DNA of 35,855 bases, taken from positions 1 to 35,855 of the forward strand of contig CAMBRG010000022.1 of NCBI GenBank assembly GCA_945869845.1. The letters run 5' to 3'. Positions 6,525-15,224 of this stretch are shown here, piece after piece (within the stretch, counting starts at the first letter, position 1; the number at the start of each line of letters is the position of its first letter). The stretch comes from Opitutus sp. GAS368. Lineage in GTDB: Bacteria; Verrucomicrobiota; Verrucomicrobiia; Opitutales; Opitutaceae. The position numbers were made by a program, and so were the translations under genes. The notes beneath the pieces are model-generated. The model was not told where the DNA came from and searched no databases. It saw only the letters and a program-made list of their open reading frames with translations.

Positions 6525-7583
6525 TCAAAGAGTGCCGTTTAAGGCGGAATTTAAATCCGCGAGGAAACGGGTGAGGTCGGCGTCGGTGGTGGCCCATGAA
6601 CACATGAGGCGATAGCCGTGTTCGCCGATGAAGGGATAAAAGTGCCAGCCTTGGGCGTGGAGGGCGGCGGCGGCGGCGGACGGGAGTTGGGCGAAGACGG
6701 CGTTGACCTGGGGCTCGCAGAGCAGCGTGACGCCGGGGAGAAGGCGAAGGGCGGCGGCGAGCTTTTGGGCTTGGGTGTTGGCGTGGGCGGCGTGGCCGAG
6801 CCAGGCGCCTGATTCGAGGAGGGCGCACCACTGCGCGCTGGCGAAGCGTTGTTTGGAGGCGAGTTGGCCGGTTTGTTTGACGCGGTAGGCGAAGTCGCGT
6901 GCGAGGGCGGGGTTGAAAAAGACGACGGCCTCGGCGGAGAGCAGACCGTTCTTGGTGCCGCCGAAACAAAGGACATCGACGCCGGCGCGCCAGGTGAGGT
7001 CGGCGGGGGAGTGGCCGGCGAGGGCGGAGGCGGCGCAGGCGTTGGCGAAGCGAGCGCCATCCAGGTGGACGGAAAGGCCGTGGGCGTGGGCGAGGTCGGC
7101 GAGTGCGCGGATTTCGGTGGGCGCGTAAAGGGTGCCGTGCTCGGTGGACTGGGTAAGGGAGAGGGCGCCGGGTTTGGGGAAGTGGACGCCGTGGCCGCGG
7201 GTGAGGGCGGAGGCGACGGTGGTGGGCGTGAGCTTGGCGGCGGGGCCGGGCAAGGGGAGGAGTTTACTCCCGCCGGTGAAAAATTCCGGCGCGCCGCATT
7301 CGTCCGTGTCGATGTGGGCGACCTCGTGGCAGAGGACGCTTTGGTGGCGTTGGCAAAGGGCGGAGAGCGCGAGGGCGTTGGCGGCGGTGCCGTTGAAGAC
7401 AAAAAAAGTTTCGCAGTCGGTCTCGAAAATCTGACGGAAGAGATCTTGGGCGCGGGCGGTCGTGGGGTCGGAGCCGTAAGACGGCGCGGAGCCGAAGTTG
7501 ACGGCGATGAGTGCGGCGAGCGCCTCGGGGCAGAGGCCGGCGGTGTTGTCGCTGGCAAAGAGTGAGTCGGGGCGGGTGGACAT
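6525..7583 (-). CDS. ltaE: Low-specificity threonine aldolase
   Basis: A 352-residue fold-type I PLP enzyme that cleaves threonine or allo-threonine to glycine and acetaldehyde in the cytoplasm. Visible marks are FASDNTAG near the start, NGTAANALAL (about 64-73), HEVAHIDTDECGAPEF, the cofactor aspartate D175 in HLDGARFAN, and the Schiff-base lysine K211 in CFGGTKNG. Length is normal for the family. ATG 7583 is the first start giving the conserved SDNTAG near the N-terminus. It is divergent from aroK with a 92-bp gap that probably holds both promoters, though no clear hexamers stand out. Confidence 0.93.
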   Translation of the reverse strand: MSTRPDSLFASDNTAGLCPEALAALIAVNFGSAPSYGSDPTTARAQDLFRQIFETDCETFFVFNGTAANALALSALCQRHQSVLCHEVAHIDTDECGAPEFFTGGSKLLPLPGPAAKLTPTTVASALTRGHGVHFPKPGALSLTQSTEHGTLYAPTEIRALADLAHAHGLSVHLDGARFANACAASALAGHSPADLTWRAGVDVLCFGGTKNGLLSAEAVVFFNPALARDFAYRVKQTGQLASKQRFASAQWCALLESGAWLGHAAHANTQAQKLAAALRLLPGVTLLCEPQVNAVFAQLPSAAAAALHAQGWHFYPFIGEHGYRLMCSWATTDADLTRFLADLNSALNGTL

Positions 7584-7675
7584 GGGGAAAGTTTTGGGAG
7601 CGGCGCGAGCGAGGGCGACAGCATTTTGGGCGTTGGCAACGGCGAGGGTGGGCGATTGCTTGCGCGGGCAACGCG

Positions 7676-8239
7676 ATGAAAGCGGAGGAAGTTAATCTCT
7701 ATCTGGTGGGATTCATGGGCACGGGAAAAACGACCGTGGGGCGGGCCGTGGCGCAGCGGGTGGGCTTCACGTGCGTGGACAGCGACCATGAGATCGAGCG
7801 GAAGCAAGGGAAGGGAATCCCGGCGATTTTTACGGAGCACGGGGAGCCGGCGTTTCGGCTAATGGAGCGGGAGTTTGTCGAAGGCGGGCATCCGACGACG
7901 AGAACGGTGATCGCGTGCGGCGGCGGGCTGGTGGTGCAACCGGGGATGTTGGCGGCGCTCAAGGCGCGCGGTGTCGTCGTGTGCCTGCACGCTTCGGTAG
8001 AGACGATACTCGCGCGGACGGCGCGGCAGAAGAATCGGCCCTTGCTCAATGTGGAAGATCCGGAGGGGCGGATCAGAACGTTGTTCGCCGAGCGGGAACC
8101 GATTTACCGGGCGGCGGGCAGCGTGATTCTGACGGATGGGCGATCGCTCGGGGACATCGTCCTGCACGTGCTGAGGGTGTGGTGGCGAGATGCGGAAGAT
8201 TTTGCGCAACGGGAAAACAGGCGGGTGCCGCGAGCGTGA
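7676..8239 (+). CDS. aroK: Shikimate kinase
   Basis: A 187-residue P-loop kinase that phosphorylates shikimate with ATP in the aromatic amino acid pathway. The Walker A motif GFMGTGKTT is at residues 12-20, shikimate-contacting D35 and D37 are in VDSDHE, CGGG is at 81-84, and the lid has RQKNRPLL at about 117-124. The start is ATG 7676, seven codons before the first strand; upstream in-frame codons run into the divergent promoter region. The stop overlaps the probable queG start (GTGA at 8236-8239), so the two genes are likely cotranscribed and coupled. Confidence 0.94.
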   Translation: MKAEEVNLYLVGFMGTGKTTVGRAVAQRVGFTCVDSDHEIERKQGKGIPAIFTEHGEPAFRLMEREFVEGGHPTTRTVIACGGGLVVQPGMLAALKARGVVVCLHASVETILARTARQKNRPLLNVEDPEGRIRTLFAEREPIYRAAGSVILTDGRSLGDIVLHVLRVWWRDAEDFAQRENRRVPRA

Positions 8240-9441
8240 GTGTGAGCGAAGGCCAGAGCGGGGAGACGGAGGCGCGAGGGCGGCAGGAAATGTTGCGGCG
8301 CCGGTTGGTCGCGCTCGGATTTGACGAGGTGCGGTTCGCGACGTTGGCGGAGTTAGGCGGAGACCGGTTGAAGGCATGGTTTGAGGCGGGGCACCACGCG
8401 GATATGCAGTGGATGGAACGGACGGCGGAGAAACGGTTGAAGCCGGAGCTGGTTTTGGCCGAGGCGCGCTCGGTGATTATGTTGGGCGTCAGCTATGCGG
8501 ATGCCGGGCGAGGCGCGAAGGGTGAAGGGCGAGAGGCCGGTGAGGCTGAACCCCAGCGGGCGAAGTGGGCGCGGTATGCGTTGCACGAGGATTATCACGA
8601 CACGATCAAAGTGGGTCTGATCGCGGCCGGGAAAGTGATCGGGGAGATGTATGGCGCGACGCGGGAAGACCTGCGGGCGTATGTCGATACCGGCCCCGTG
8701 CTCGAACGGGGGTGGGCGGCGAAGGCGGGACTCGGGTTCATCGGGAAGAACGCGATGTTGATCTCGCGGCGGCATGGGAACTGGTTGTTTTTGGCGACGA
8801 TTTTGACCCGGCAGGAATTTTTTCCCGACGCGCCGGTGCGGAAGCAGGCGAGTGATTTCGCGGATGTGGGGCTGCTCTGCGGGAAGTGCACGCGGTGTTT
8901 GGACGCGTGCCCGACGGAGGCGTTTGCGGCTCCGGGGGTGGTGGATGCGCGGCGGTGTGTTTCGTATCAGACGATCGAGAACAAAGGGATTATTCCGCGG
9001 GAGCTGCGGGCGGGAATCGGGAACCGGATCTATGGCTGCGACGTGTGCTTGGAGGTGTGTCCCTGGAACCGGTTCGCGGTGGCGGGGCGGGAGGTGTTGC
9101 TGGTGGCGAGGCGGGAATTGGCGGGATTGAGCGTGCGGGAGATTTTGGCGCTGACGCCGGCGCGGTTTGCGGAAGTTTTTCGGAAGACTCCGATCAAGCG
9201 GGTGAAACTCGCGGGGCTGCTGCGGAATGCGTGTATCGTCGCGGGGAATTCGGGCGACGTGAGCCTCTTGGAACCGTTGGTGATGCTCGCGCGGCATGAG
9301 TCGGCCTTGGTGCGGGCGCACGCGGTGTGGGCGGTGCGGACGCTAGGCGGCGAGTCTCGGGCGAGTGCGCTGCTGAAGCCGGCGCGCGCGGCGGAAACGG
9401 ATGCGACGGTGGTCGCGGAATACGAAGACGCTAGGCCTTAA
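8236..9441 (+). CDS. queG: Epoxyqueuosine reductase
   Basis: A cobalamin- and iron-sulfur-dependent enzyme for the last step of queuosine synthesis in tRNA wobble position 34. About 401 residues from GTG 8236; GTG 8242 and ATG 8290 are alternatives. The conserved Asp is D151 in YVDTGPVLERGWA, followed by GLGFIGKN. Eight cysteines for two 4Fe-4S clusters are visible: C215, C218, C221, C225 (CGKCTRCLDACP) and C241, C268, C271, C275 (CDVCLEVCPWNRF). The C-terminus (about 325-390) forms HEAT-like repeats for tRNA binding. It overlaps aroK by 4 nt and runs convergently 11 nt into the thioesterase gene. Confidence 0.95.
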   Translation: MSVSEGQSGETEARGRQEMLRRRLVALGFDEVRFATLAELGGDRLKAWFEAGHHADMQWMERTAEKRLKPELVLAEARSVIMLGVSYADAGRGAKGEGREAGEAEPQRAKWARYALHEDYHDTIKVGLIAAGKVIGEMYGATREDLRAYVDTGPVLERGWAAKAGLGFIGKNAMLISRRHGNWLFLATILTRQEFFPDAPVRKQASDFADVGLLCGKCTRCLDACPTEAFAAPGVVDARRCVSYQTIENKGIIPRELRAGIGNRIYGCDVCLEVCPWNRFAVAGREVLLVARRELAGLSVREILALTPARFAEVFRKTPIKRVKLAGLLRNACIVAGNSGDVSLLEPLVMLARHESALVRAHAVWAVRTLGGESRASALLKPARAAETDATVVAEYEDARP

Positions 9442-9835
9442 ACGCCGCGGTCATCACGGCGACGACGTTGGCGGGCGGGCGCACGGGTCGGCCCTGAAGA
9501 TCGATGAACGCATGAGCGGATTGACCGGTGGCGAGGAGTTCTTCGCCCCGGAAAACTTCGTAATCCAAATGAATTCGAAGAAGTGGTTTTTCGCGCAGAT
9601 AGGTGACGATGGTGAGAACGTCGTCGTAAAGGGCCGGGCGGGAATATTTGGCGGAAATTTCGAGCACAGGCAGGCGGTAGCCCTCGGCCTCAAGCTGACG
9701 ATAGGGGAGGCCGAGTTCCTTAAGCAGGGTGGTGCGGCCGATCTCAAACCACGGGAGATAATTCGCGTGGTAGACAATGCCCATCATGTCGGTCTCGGCG
9801 TAGCGAACGGTGACTTGAGAGCGGGAGACAATCAT
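9431..9835 (-). CDS. Acyl-CoA/acyl-ACP thioesterase, YbgC-like hotdog family
   Basis: A 134-residue single-hotdog 4HBT protein. The catalytic aspartate is D16 in RYAETDMMGIVYHANYLPWFE, the diagnostic YbgC-type motif. Such enzymes hydrolyse acyl-CoA or acyl-ACP thioesters in the cytoplasm. It lies downstream of the GT4 gene 9832-11022, but its ATG (9835) overlaps that gene's stop, so on the minus strand the order is glycosyltransferase then thioesterase in one transcript. Given the acyl carrier and ketosynthase genes nearby, it could release or edit acyl chains for that pathway, but a general housekeeping role is equally possible. Confidence 0.88.
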   Translation of the reverse strand: MIVSRSQVTVRYAETDMMGIVYHANYLPWFEIGRTTLLKELGLPYRQLEAEGYRLPVLEISAKYSRPALYDDVLTIVTYLREKPLLRIHLDYEVFRGEELLATGQSAHAFIDLQGRPVRPPANVVAVMTAAFKA

Positions 9836-11022
9836 GGGTGTTCAGCTGGAAAAGAGGCGTTTGATTCGGCTGGTTTGTCGATGGCGGGGTTGGCGCCGAA
9901 AAGGGCCTCGGCGGACTCGGTCCAACAATTGCGCCTAGCCCATTCGCGACCGGCGGTGCCGAGACGTTGGCGCAGGGCCGGATCGTGGATCAGTTTCTCA
10001 AAGGCGGCGGCAAGTTGCGCGGGTCGATGGGGCGGCACGAGCAGACCGGTCACGCCATCTTGCACCGCTTCGGCCACCCCGCCGACGTTGTGCGCGACCA
10101 CGGGCAGCCCGTGAGCGGCAGCCTCGAGATAGACGAGGCCAAAGCCCTCAACGCTGCGGGCGTGATTGATGCTCGTCATCGCAAAGATATCGGCGCGATC
10201 GTAAAGGGTGGTGAGTTCTTCGTCGGGAATATTCCCAAGAAAACGAACGGTGAGATCGGGGGTGGCGGTAGCGGCTTGACGAATCGCCTGCTCGTAGTGG
10301 CCCTTGCTCTGGCCGCCCACGATCCAGTATTCGAGGCGAGCCCGGTCGGAAGCGGGGAGCAGTTGCAGAGCCTGAAGCGTGTACAGTTGGCCCTTGCGGG
10401 GATGGATGCGGCCGACCGTGAGCACGACGATTTTGGCGCGGGGGGCGTCGGACTTGAGGGGAACGACGGCAAAATCCGAGCGAAGGGCGCCGGGCGTCAG
10501 CACGATCTTGTTGGCGGCTTCCGGAAAATGGGTGAGGAGAAGTTCCTGCGTGTAGTTGGTCAGAGTGCTCACGCGCGTGGCATGTCGGATTAACCGACCC
10601 GCGAGGGCGCGACGGATGGGGCTGCTGGCGAATTTCAAGATTTCGGAACCATGGAAGGTGAGCACCAATTGCTTTGGGCGGAAGGCCCGGAAGAATTGAA
10701 GCAGCATCATGGTCAACATCGGGCCCGGCTCGGGGAGGTAGACGGTGGCGTAACGCAACCGCCGACGTGCGCGGATGAATTCTCGGGCGAGTTGAACTTG
10801 GCACCTGAGATCATGGGTGCCCTTGAGCGGCAGCCGCCGCAGCCGGAACGGCCAGACTTTCTCTTGATCGGGCTCGGCGGATTGAGCCCAAACCTCGGTT
10901 TCGTAACCTAAACTCGCCGCGGCCCGGGCAATTTCTTCGGTGAACGTCGCGATACCGCCGCGCACGGGGTAAAATTCATGGGTAATGAGAAAAATGGAGG
11001 GAACGGAGGCAGGAACGCTCAT
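9832..11022 (-). CDS. GT4-family glycosyltransferase
   Basis: About 396 residues with a GT-B fold. The N-terminal Rossmann domain opens with IFLITHEFYPVRGGIATFTEEIARA, the glycine-rich loop typical of GT4 enzymes. The C-terminal nucleotide-sugar domain has VLTVGRIHPRKGQLYTLQAL and the donor-binding motif SVEGFGLVYLEAAAHGLPVV. It should transfer a sugar from an activated donor at the cytoplasmic face of the membrane; donor and acceptor are unknown. ATG 11022 is preferred over TTG 11037. It is divergent from the ACP-dehydratase fusion gene (about 195 bp between starts) and overlaps the thioesterase gene by 4 nt. Confidence 0.9.
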   Translation of the reverse strand: MSVPASVPSIFLITHEFYPVRGGIATFTEEIARAAASLGYETEVWAQSAEPDQEKVWPFRLRRLPLKGTHDLRCQVQLAREFIRARRRLRYATVYLPEPGPMLTMMLLQFFRAFRPKQLVLTFHGSEILKFASSPIRRALAGRLIRHATRVSTLTNYTQELLLTHFPEAANKIVLTPGALRSDFAVVPLKSDAPRAKIVVLTVGRIHPRKGQLYTLQALQLLPASDRARLEYWIVGGQSKGHYEQAIRQAATATPDLTVRFLGNIPDEELTTLYDRADIFAMTSINHARSVEGFGLVYLEAAAHGLPVVAHNVGGVAEAVQDGVTGLLVPPHRPAQLAAAFEKLIHDPALRQRLGTAGREWARRNCWTESAEALFGANPAIDKPAESNASFPAEHP

Positions 11023-11217
11023 GCGCGGAGATGGCAAAAGGACGGCCCGAAGTCATCCGGGCAGGTTGACCTATTGGGCGTTGGCCTCGCGCTGGCAAGT
11101 GCGCCGATGAACCCAACCGAAAAGTCCGAGAGGGCCGTGGTCGGTCGGAAATCACCGGCGGACCGAGTTAGAAATTGGGGTTTACTTTCAAGCCTCCGAA
11201 TCTAAAACCAAGCGATA

Positions 11218-12186
11218 ATGCCAGACGCAGTTCAACCGATCCCCGGGAGTAGCAAGCCATTTTCAGCGCCATCGAAGCCCTTCGCTCCCGAAGACGAATC
11301 GGCTCTACGTGAGGCACTTAAACGTTGTTCACCGTCCGCCTTCGAATCCGCGGTGCAGTTCCGAAAGACGGGAAACCCCGAGCATGTTCCGGCCGTCGTG
11401 ATCGGAATCGTCGAACGCTTTGTTGAGCCTGATCTGCGGATTAAGTTAAAAGACGCGGATGATGATCTCCGGCTGATTGAAGACCTGGGAATTGATTCCC
11501 TCACGATGATGGAAATCGTGATTTTGGTCGAAGACGTGCTCCAACTTTCGATCAACAATGACGAGCTAAGGAATCTGCGCACGGTGGGTGACGTGAAGAC
11601 CTTCATTGATTGCAAAATCCGGGGACTGGCTTTGCCGAAACCGACTAAGTTTATCCCGATCGAGCAAATTGCTGCGGTGATGCCGATCCAGCCTCCGTTC
11701 CTGTTCCTGAATGAGGCGTCGGTAAGTTCCAGCGGGGCAAACGGTAAATATAAAATAACCGGCCAAGAGTTCTTTCTCCAAGGGCATTTTAAGAATAACC
11801 CCGTGATGCCGGCGTCGATCATGCTGGAGGCATTGGGTCAGTTGGCGGTGCTCTACCTTTTGGAAGGCGCGGCACCGGAGCCCGGCAAGGTGATCAGCTC
11901 GTCCCTAATTTACTTCACCGGTTGTGAGGGCGTCAGGGCGCATCGGGTTTGCCGCCCCGGCGATATTCTCACGCTTTCGATCAAGCCGAAGCGGATGAAA
12001 ATGCCTTTGGCGACGTTTGAAGGTGCGATTCGGGTAGGTCAGGAGAAGGCGGCAATCGCCGAAGAAATCACGCTCACCTTTGGTTATGCCGAGGCGGTAA
12101 TGCCGCCCCCGGTCACGGAGATAAATGGCCACACGACACCCAAACCGGACGCGGTCGTGGCGACCTCGCCGATGCGGGTGGCATGA
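11218..12186 (+). CDS. Fused acyl carrier protein and FabZ-like hydroxyacyl-ACP dehydratase
   Basis: A 322-residue two-domain protein. Residues about 55-135 are an acyl carrier domain with the phosphopantetheine serine S94 in LGIDSLTMMEIV. Residues about 148-290 are a hotdog dehydratase with the catalytic His in FLQGHF (H190) and Glu in IMLEALGQLA (E204), matching the FabZ pair. A low-complexity leader (1-30) and a Pro-rich tail flank them. Separate ACP and FabZ proteins are the rule, so the carrier probably hands its own substrate to the attached dehydratase. A terminator follows at 12216. Its placement before a ketosynthase gene argues for a dedicated fatty-acyl or polyketide-like pathway. 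Confidence 0.88.
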   Translation: MPDAVQPIPGSSKPFSAPSKPFAPEDESALREALKRCSPSAFESAVQFRKTGNPEHVPAVVIGIVERFVEPDLRIKLKDADDDLRLIEDLGIDSLTMMEIVILVEDVLQLSINNDELRNLRTVGDVKTFIDCKIRGLALPKPTKFIPIEQIAAVMPIQPPFLFLNEASVSSSGANGKYKITGQEFFLQGHFKNNPVMPASIMLEALGQLAVLYLLEGAAPEPGKVISSSLIYFTGCEGVRAHRVCRPGDILTLSIKPKRMKMPLATFEGAIRVGQEKAAIAEEITLTFGYAEAVMPPPVTEINGHTTPKPDAVVATSPMRVA

Positions 12187-12215
12187 ACGCCTGATTTGGA
12201 TCGTTTGGTTTATGG

Positions 12216-12243
12216 AATGGCGGCCTTTGAGCCGCCATTTTTG
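12216..12243 (+). terminator. Rho-independent terminator after the ACP-dehydratase gene
   Basis: AATGGCGGC, a short loop, GCCGCCATT and a T run form a strong GC-rich hairpin 30 bp past the stop codon at 12186. It implies that the ketosynthase gene at 12561 has its own promoter. TTGACC at 12451 with AAAATT 17 bp downstream is a weak candidate. Confidence 0.8.
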
Positions 12244-12270
12244 TGGGTAATCGAGCGGGTCTTCCCGAGT

Positions 12271-12401
12271 GATACCAACGTCCCTTGATCAACAGACTGT
12301 CAGTGCGAGAAGCGTAGCGCCGAAGCAATCCAGCTGGATTGCCACGGCGCGCTTCGCGCACCTCGCAATGACATACGGCTGGAAATTAAGGGACGTTGGT
12401 C
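12271..12401. repeat. Palindromic repeat (MITE/REP-like), short copy
   Basis: Termini GATACCAACGTCCCTTGAT (12271-12289) and ATTAAGGGACGTTGGT (12385-12400) are inverted repeats identical or nearly so to those of 719-1010. The core (about 12302-12372) contains TGCGAGAAGCGTAGCG, GCAATCCAGCTGGATTGC and CACCTCGCAATGACA. It is close to the reverse complement of 914-983, so the core sits in opposite orientation in the two elements. It lies between the ACP-dehydratase terminator and the ketosynthase gene; the remaining 12402-12560 is presumably the ketosynthase promoter and leader. Confidence 0.8.
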
Positions 12402-12560
12402 TGAGCCGTCGATGGTCCGACGGACCCGCGGAAACCAGCCATCTCTCGCGTTGACCGCAGTCGAATTCCCTCAAAAATTTGTCCCATTCTTTAACGTCCG
12501 CGCAAACGCCAACCTCTTTTGCCGGTCTCTGCGCTCCTCGCAACCTACCTCGCACCACGC

Positions 12561-13823
12561 ATGCCCAGAGTATTCATTACCGGTCTCGGCTTTATCACTA
12601 GTATTGGTAATGACGCTGCAACAGTCACAAGAAGCCTGCGCGAGTTGCGTCATGGATTAGAGCTTTATGCTCCGTTTCAGCACCCTGAGGTTCCGGTCAA
12701 AGTAGCGGCGCCGGTTAAGGGTTTTTTCACTGATTCGGTCGATGTCGAGGATTGGACTTTTCCGGCGGGCATCGTGATCAAGCGCGAGGTCTTGCGTGGA
12801 ATGTCTCCGCATGTGGTTTACGCGTGGTGCGCGATGCAGCAGGCGATCGCCGACGCGAAACTGGGTGATGCGGAGGTTTCCAATGAGGCGACGGGTCTTT
12901 ACGCGGCTTCAGGGGGATCGCCATTTTTAATGGGCCACATGTTGGAGCGGATGCACAAGCAGGGGGTGATGCGGTGTTCACCGCTCGGGATTGTGGCTTC
13001 GATCTCCGGGGCGGTGCAGTTTAATCTCGTGGCCCATTTCAAAATCAAGGGCTCATCCTGTGGCTTCGCGTCGGCGTGTGCCTCTTCTTCTCATGCTCTC
13101 GGATTTGCCTATGACGACTTGGTGACTGGTCGGCAAAAGCGGATGTTTGTCGTGGGCGCGGAGGACGGGAATATGGATGCGATTTTACCGTTTGCTGGAA
13201 TGCGGGCCTTGTCTTTATCGACGGATCCTTCGAGTGCCTCGCGGCCGTTCGACACGGGACGTGATGGATTTGTGGGCACCGGTGGCGGCGTCGTGCTGGT
13301 GCTCGAGACGGAGGAGGAAGTCATTCGTCGTGGGGTCACACCCTATTGCGAGGTCGCAGGATGGGCCCAAGCTTCCGACGGGCATAATGTCGCGATTTCA
13401 CATCCGGAGGGCTTGGGGTTGCGCGCGGCGATGGCGAATGCGTTGCGGGTGACGGGCACTGCGCCTGAGGACGTGGACTATGTGAACGCTCACGCGACCT
13501 CCACGCCGATCGGTGATGCGTCGGAGGCGAAGGCGCTGCGGGCCGTGTTCGATCCGTCCGGGATGCGTCCGGCGATCAGCAGCACCAAGGCTTTGACGGG
13601 GCATGGGCTCTCGCTTGCCGGCGCGATGGAGAGCGGCTTTTGCGCCTTGGCCGTGCGGGACGGATTTATGCCGGGCTCGGCACACATTACCCAGCTCGAC
13701 CCGGAGTGTGCGGGTTTGAACATCATCCGCTCAACCTTGGCGGCCCAGCCCAAGGTCGCTCTCAACAACGTCAGTGGCTTCGGCGGGGCCAACGTCAGCA
13801 TTGTTTTTAAACAAGCTCGTTGA
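12561..13823 (+). CDS. Beta-ketoacyl-ACP synthase (FabF/KAS II-like)
   Basis: A 420-residue thiolase-fold condensing enzyme that would extend an acyl chain with malonyl-ACP by decarboxylative condensation. The Cys-His-His triad is present: C173 in SACASSSHALG, H311 in VNAHATSTPIGD and H348 in KALTGHGLSLAGA, with K343 just before the last. GFGGANVSIVF closes the fold. The ATG at 12561 (MPRVFITGLG) is chosen because the protein family starts there; earlier in-frame codons encode nothing family-like. Replacements around the active site relative to classic FabF suggest a specialised enzyme. Its neighbours point to a pathway-specific rather than housekeeping role. Confidence 0.92.
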   Translation: MPRVFITGLGFITSIGNDAATVTRSLRELRHGLELYAPFQHPEVPVKVAAPVKGFFTDSVDVEDWTFPAGIVIKREVLRGMSPHVVYAWCAMQQAIADAKLGDAEVSNEATGLYAASGGSPFLMGHMLERMHKQGVMRCSPLGIVASISGAVQFNLVAHFKIKGSSCGFASACASSSHALGFAYDDLVTGRQKRMFVVGAEDGNMDAILPFAGMRALSLSTDPSSASRPFDTGRDGFVGTGGGVVLVLETEEEVIRRGVTPYCEVAGWAQASDGHNVAISHPEGLGLRAAMANALRVTGTAPEDVDYVNAHATSTPIGDASEAKALRAVFDPSGMRPAISSTKALTGHGLSLAGAMESGFCALAVRDGFMPGSAHITQLDPECAGLNIIRSTLAAQPKVALNNVSGFGGANVSIVFKQAR

Positions 13824-13924
13824 ACGCCCGCGCTCCAGAGTTGATGCGATGCGGGGGCAGCCGGCAATTAGGACGAATTGACCCGGCGGCGCGGGTTTGC
13901 TCGGCTCACGGCTCATCCTGATCC

Positions 13925-15157
13925 ATGTCGAAGGTTCGCATTCTCATCCTCACTTCGTCGACTGGCGGCGGCCACGATGCACGGGCGGAGGCTTTCGCCG
14001 AATGGTGTTTTCAGCTTTACCAGCATCAGGTCGATGTGCGGATCGAGCAGATGCTTGAAAAATCCTCCGTGCTGAACCGCGCGGGAGTCGGGTTCTACAA
14101 CAAAATCCAAAAAGTGGCTCCGCGGCTGCACACGGGTTTTTACGCGTTCGTGGAACTGTTGAGTTACATCAACCGCCGAGACGTGACCTTTGGCCGCACT
14201 TACTTTCTTGAGGTTCTGCGCGATTACCAACCCCACCTGGTTTTCAGTGTTCATGATTGTCTAAATCGGGGTTACTTTCAGCTGGCCCGGGCTACCCTCG
14301 GGGCGGATCGCGTGCGCTGCGTGACGTATTGCGGGGAGTTCTCCGGCGGTTGGGGCTATTCGCGAAATTGGATCGAGCCCTCGGCGGATCTTTATTTTTC
14401 CCGCACGCCGACCGCGCGCGATTTTGCCGTGAAATCAGGGATCGCGCCGGAGAAATCGCGGGTGCGGGGCAATCTGATGTTGCCGCGTTCGGTGCTCGAG
14501 ACGATCGCGCCGGAGGAACGCGGCGCCTTGCGCGTGAAACGTTTTGGTCTGCGGCCTGATCTCTTCACGGTCTTTCTCGCGACGGGTGGAAACGGCGCGA
14601 ACCAGCATCTGCAGCTTTTGCCGGCGTTGGTGAAGCACGCCGACCGGGTGCAGGCCATCGTGATCTGCGGAAAGAACAAGGAGTCCTACAACGAGTTGGT
14701 CCACTGGCGCGCCAATCATCCGGAATTTAACTGCTACATCGAAGGTTATTCGGAAGTGGTCCATCTGCTCATCCAGGCCAGCGATGTGATCGTGACGCGT
14801 GGCGGCACCACGACGTGCGCCAAAGCGCTTCATTTCCGGTGCCCGATTATCTTCAACGCTTTCCATGGCATCATGCCGCAGGAGCAACTGACTTGGAAAT
14901 TTTTCCGCAACGGTGCCGCCTCGGAGAAGATCGAGAGCGCCGGTGATTTCGCCCGCATCATCAACACCTGGATGGGCGACCCGGCGGCTTATGCGAAGGT
15001 GAAGGAAAGTTTTCTGCAGCTGCGCTACGATGAAGACCCGACGCTTCTGATCGAGGAGATCGTGGAGCTAGCCAATAGCGTGGCCCAGACAAAGTTGAAA
15101 CGCCGGGTGTTCCCGCCGCTTAACGACCATGGCCTTGCGATGAAAGCGGCCGAATGA
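13925..15157 (+). CDS. Glycosyltransferase, diacylglycerol glucosyltransferase/MGDG synthase-like (GT28-type)
   Basis: A 410-residue GT-B enzyme. The N-terminus ILILTSSTGGGHDARAEAFAEW matches the MGDG-synthase N-terminal domain, which binds a lipid acceptor. The C-terminal half has FLATGGNGANQHL, the loop VIVTRGGTTTCAKAL and IIFNAFHGIMPQEQLTWKF, the usual UDP-sugar region of GT28 enzymes. Such proteins add glucose or galactose to diacylglycerol or similar lipids on the inner membrane. That assignment fits the neighbouring acyl-chain and oxoamine synthase genes. ATG 13925 follows the ketosynthase gene by about 100 bp on the same strand, so cotranscription is likely. Confidence 0.87.
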   Translation: MSKVRILILTSSTGGGHDARAEAFAEWCFQLYQHQVDVRIEQMLEKSSVLNRAGVGFYNKIQKVAPRLHTGFYAFVELLSYINRRDVTFGRTYFLEVLRDYQPHLVFSVHDCLNRGYFQLARATLGADRVRCVTYCGEFSGGWGYSRNWIEPSADLYFSRTPTARDFAVKSGIAPEKSRVRGNLMLPRSVLETIAPEERGALRVKRFGLRPDLFTVFLATGGNGANQHLQLLPALVKHADRVQAIVICGKNKESYNELVHWRANHPEFNCYIEGYSEVVHLLIQASDVIVTRGGTTTCAKALHFRCPIIFNAFHGIMPQEQLTWKFFRNGAASEKIESAGDFARIINTWMGDPAAYAKVKESFLQLRYDEDPTLLIEEIVELANSVAQTKLKRRVFPPLNDHGLAMKAAE

Positions 15158-15224
15158 TCGGGGCGTGCGCCCGCGCGCAATGCGCTTGGCCGGCGGGCGC
15201 TGGGGGCTCTAGCGTTACGCCATC

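Noticed and set aside
7511-7675. N-terminal extension of shikimate kinase
   Set aside because: It would overlap the divergent ltaE gene and add an Arg-rich stretch not seen in the family; ATG 7676 places the P-loop at the usual distance.
6551-7840. Long minus-strand open frame covering the threonine aldolase in another frame
   Set aside because: It is Pro/Ser-rich without any motif, and runs through both the intergenic region and aroK.
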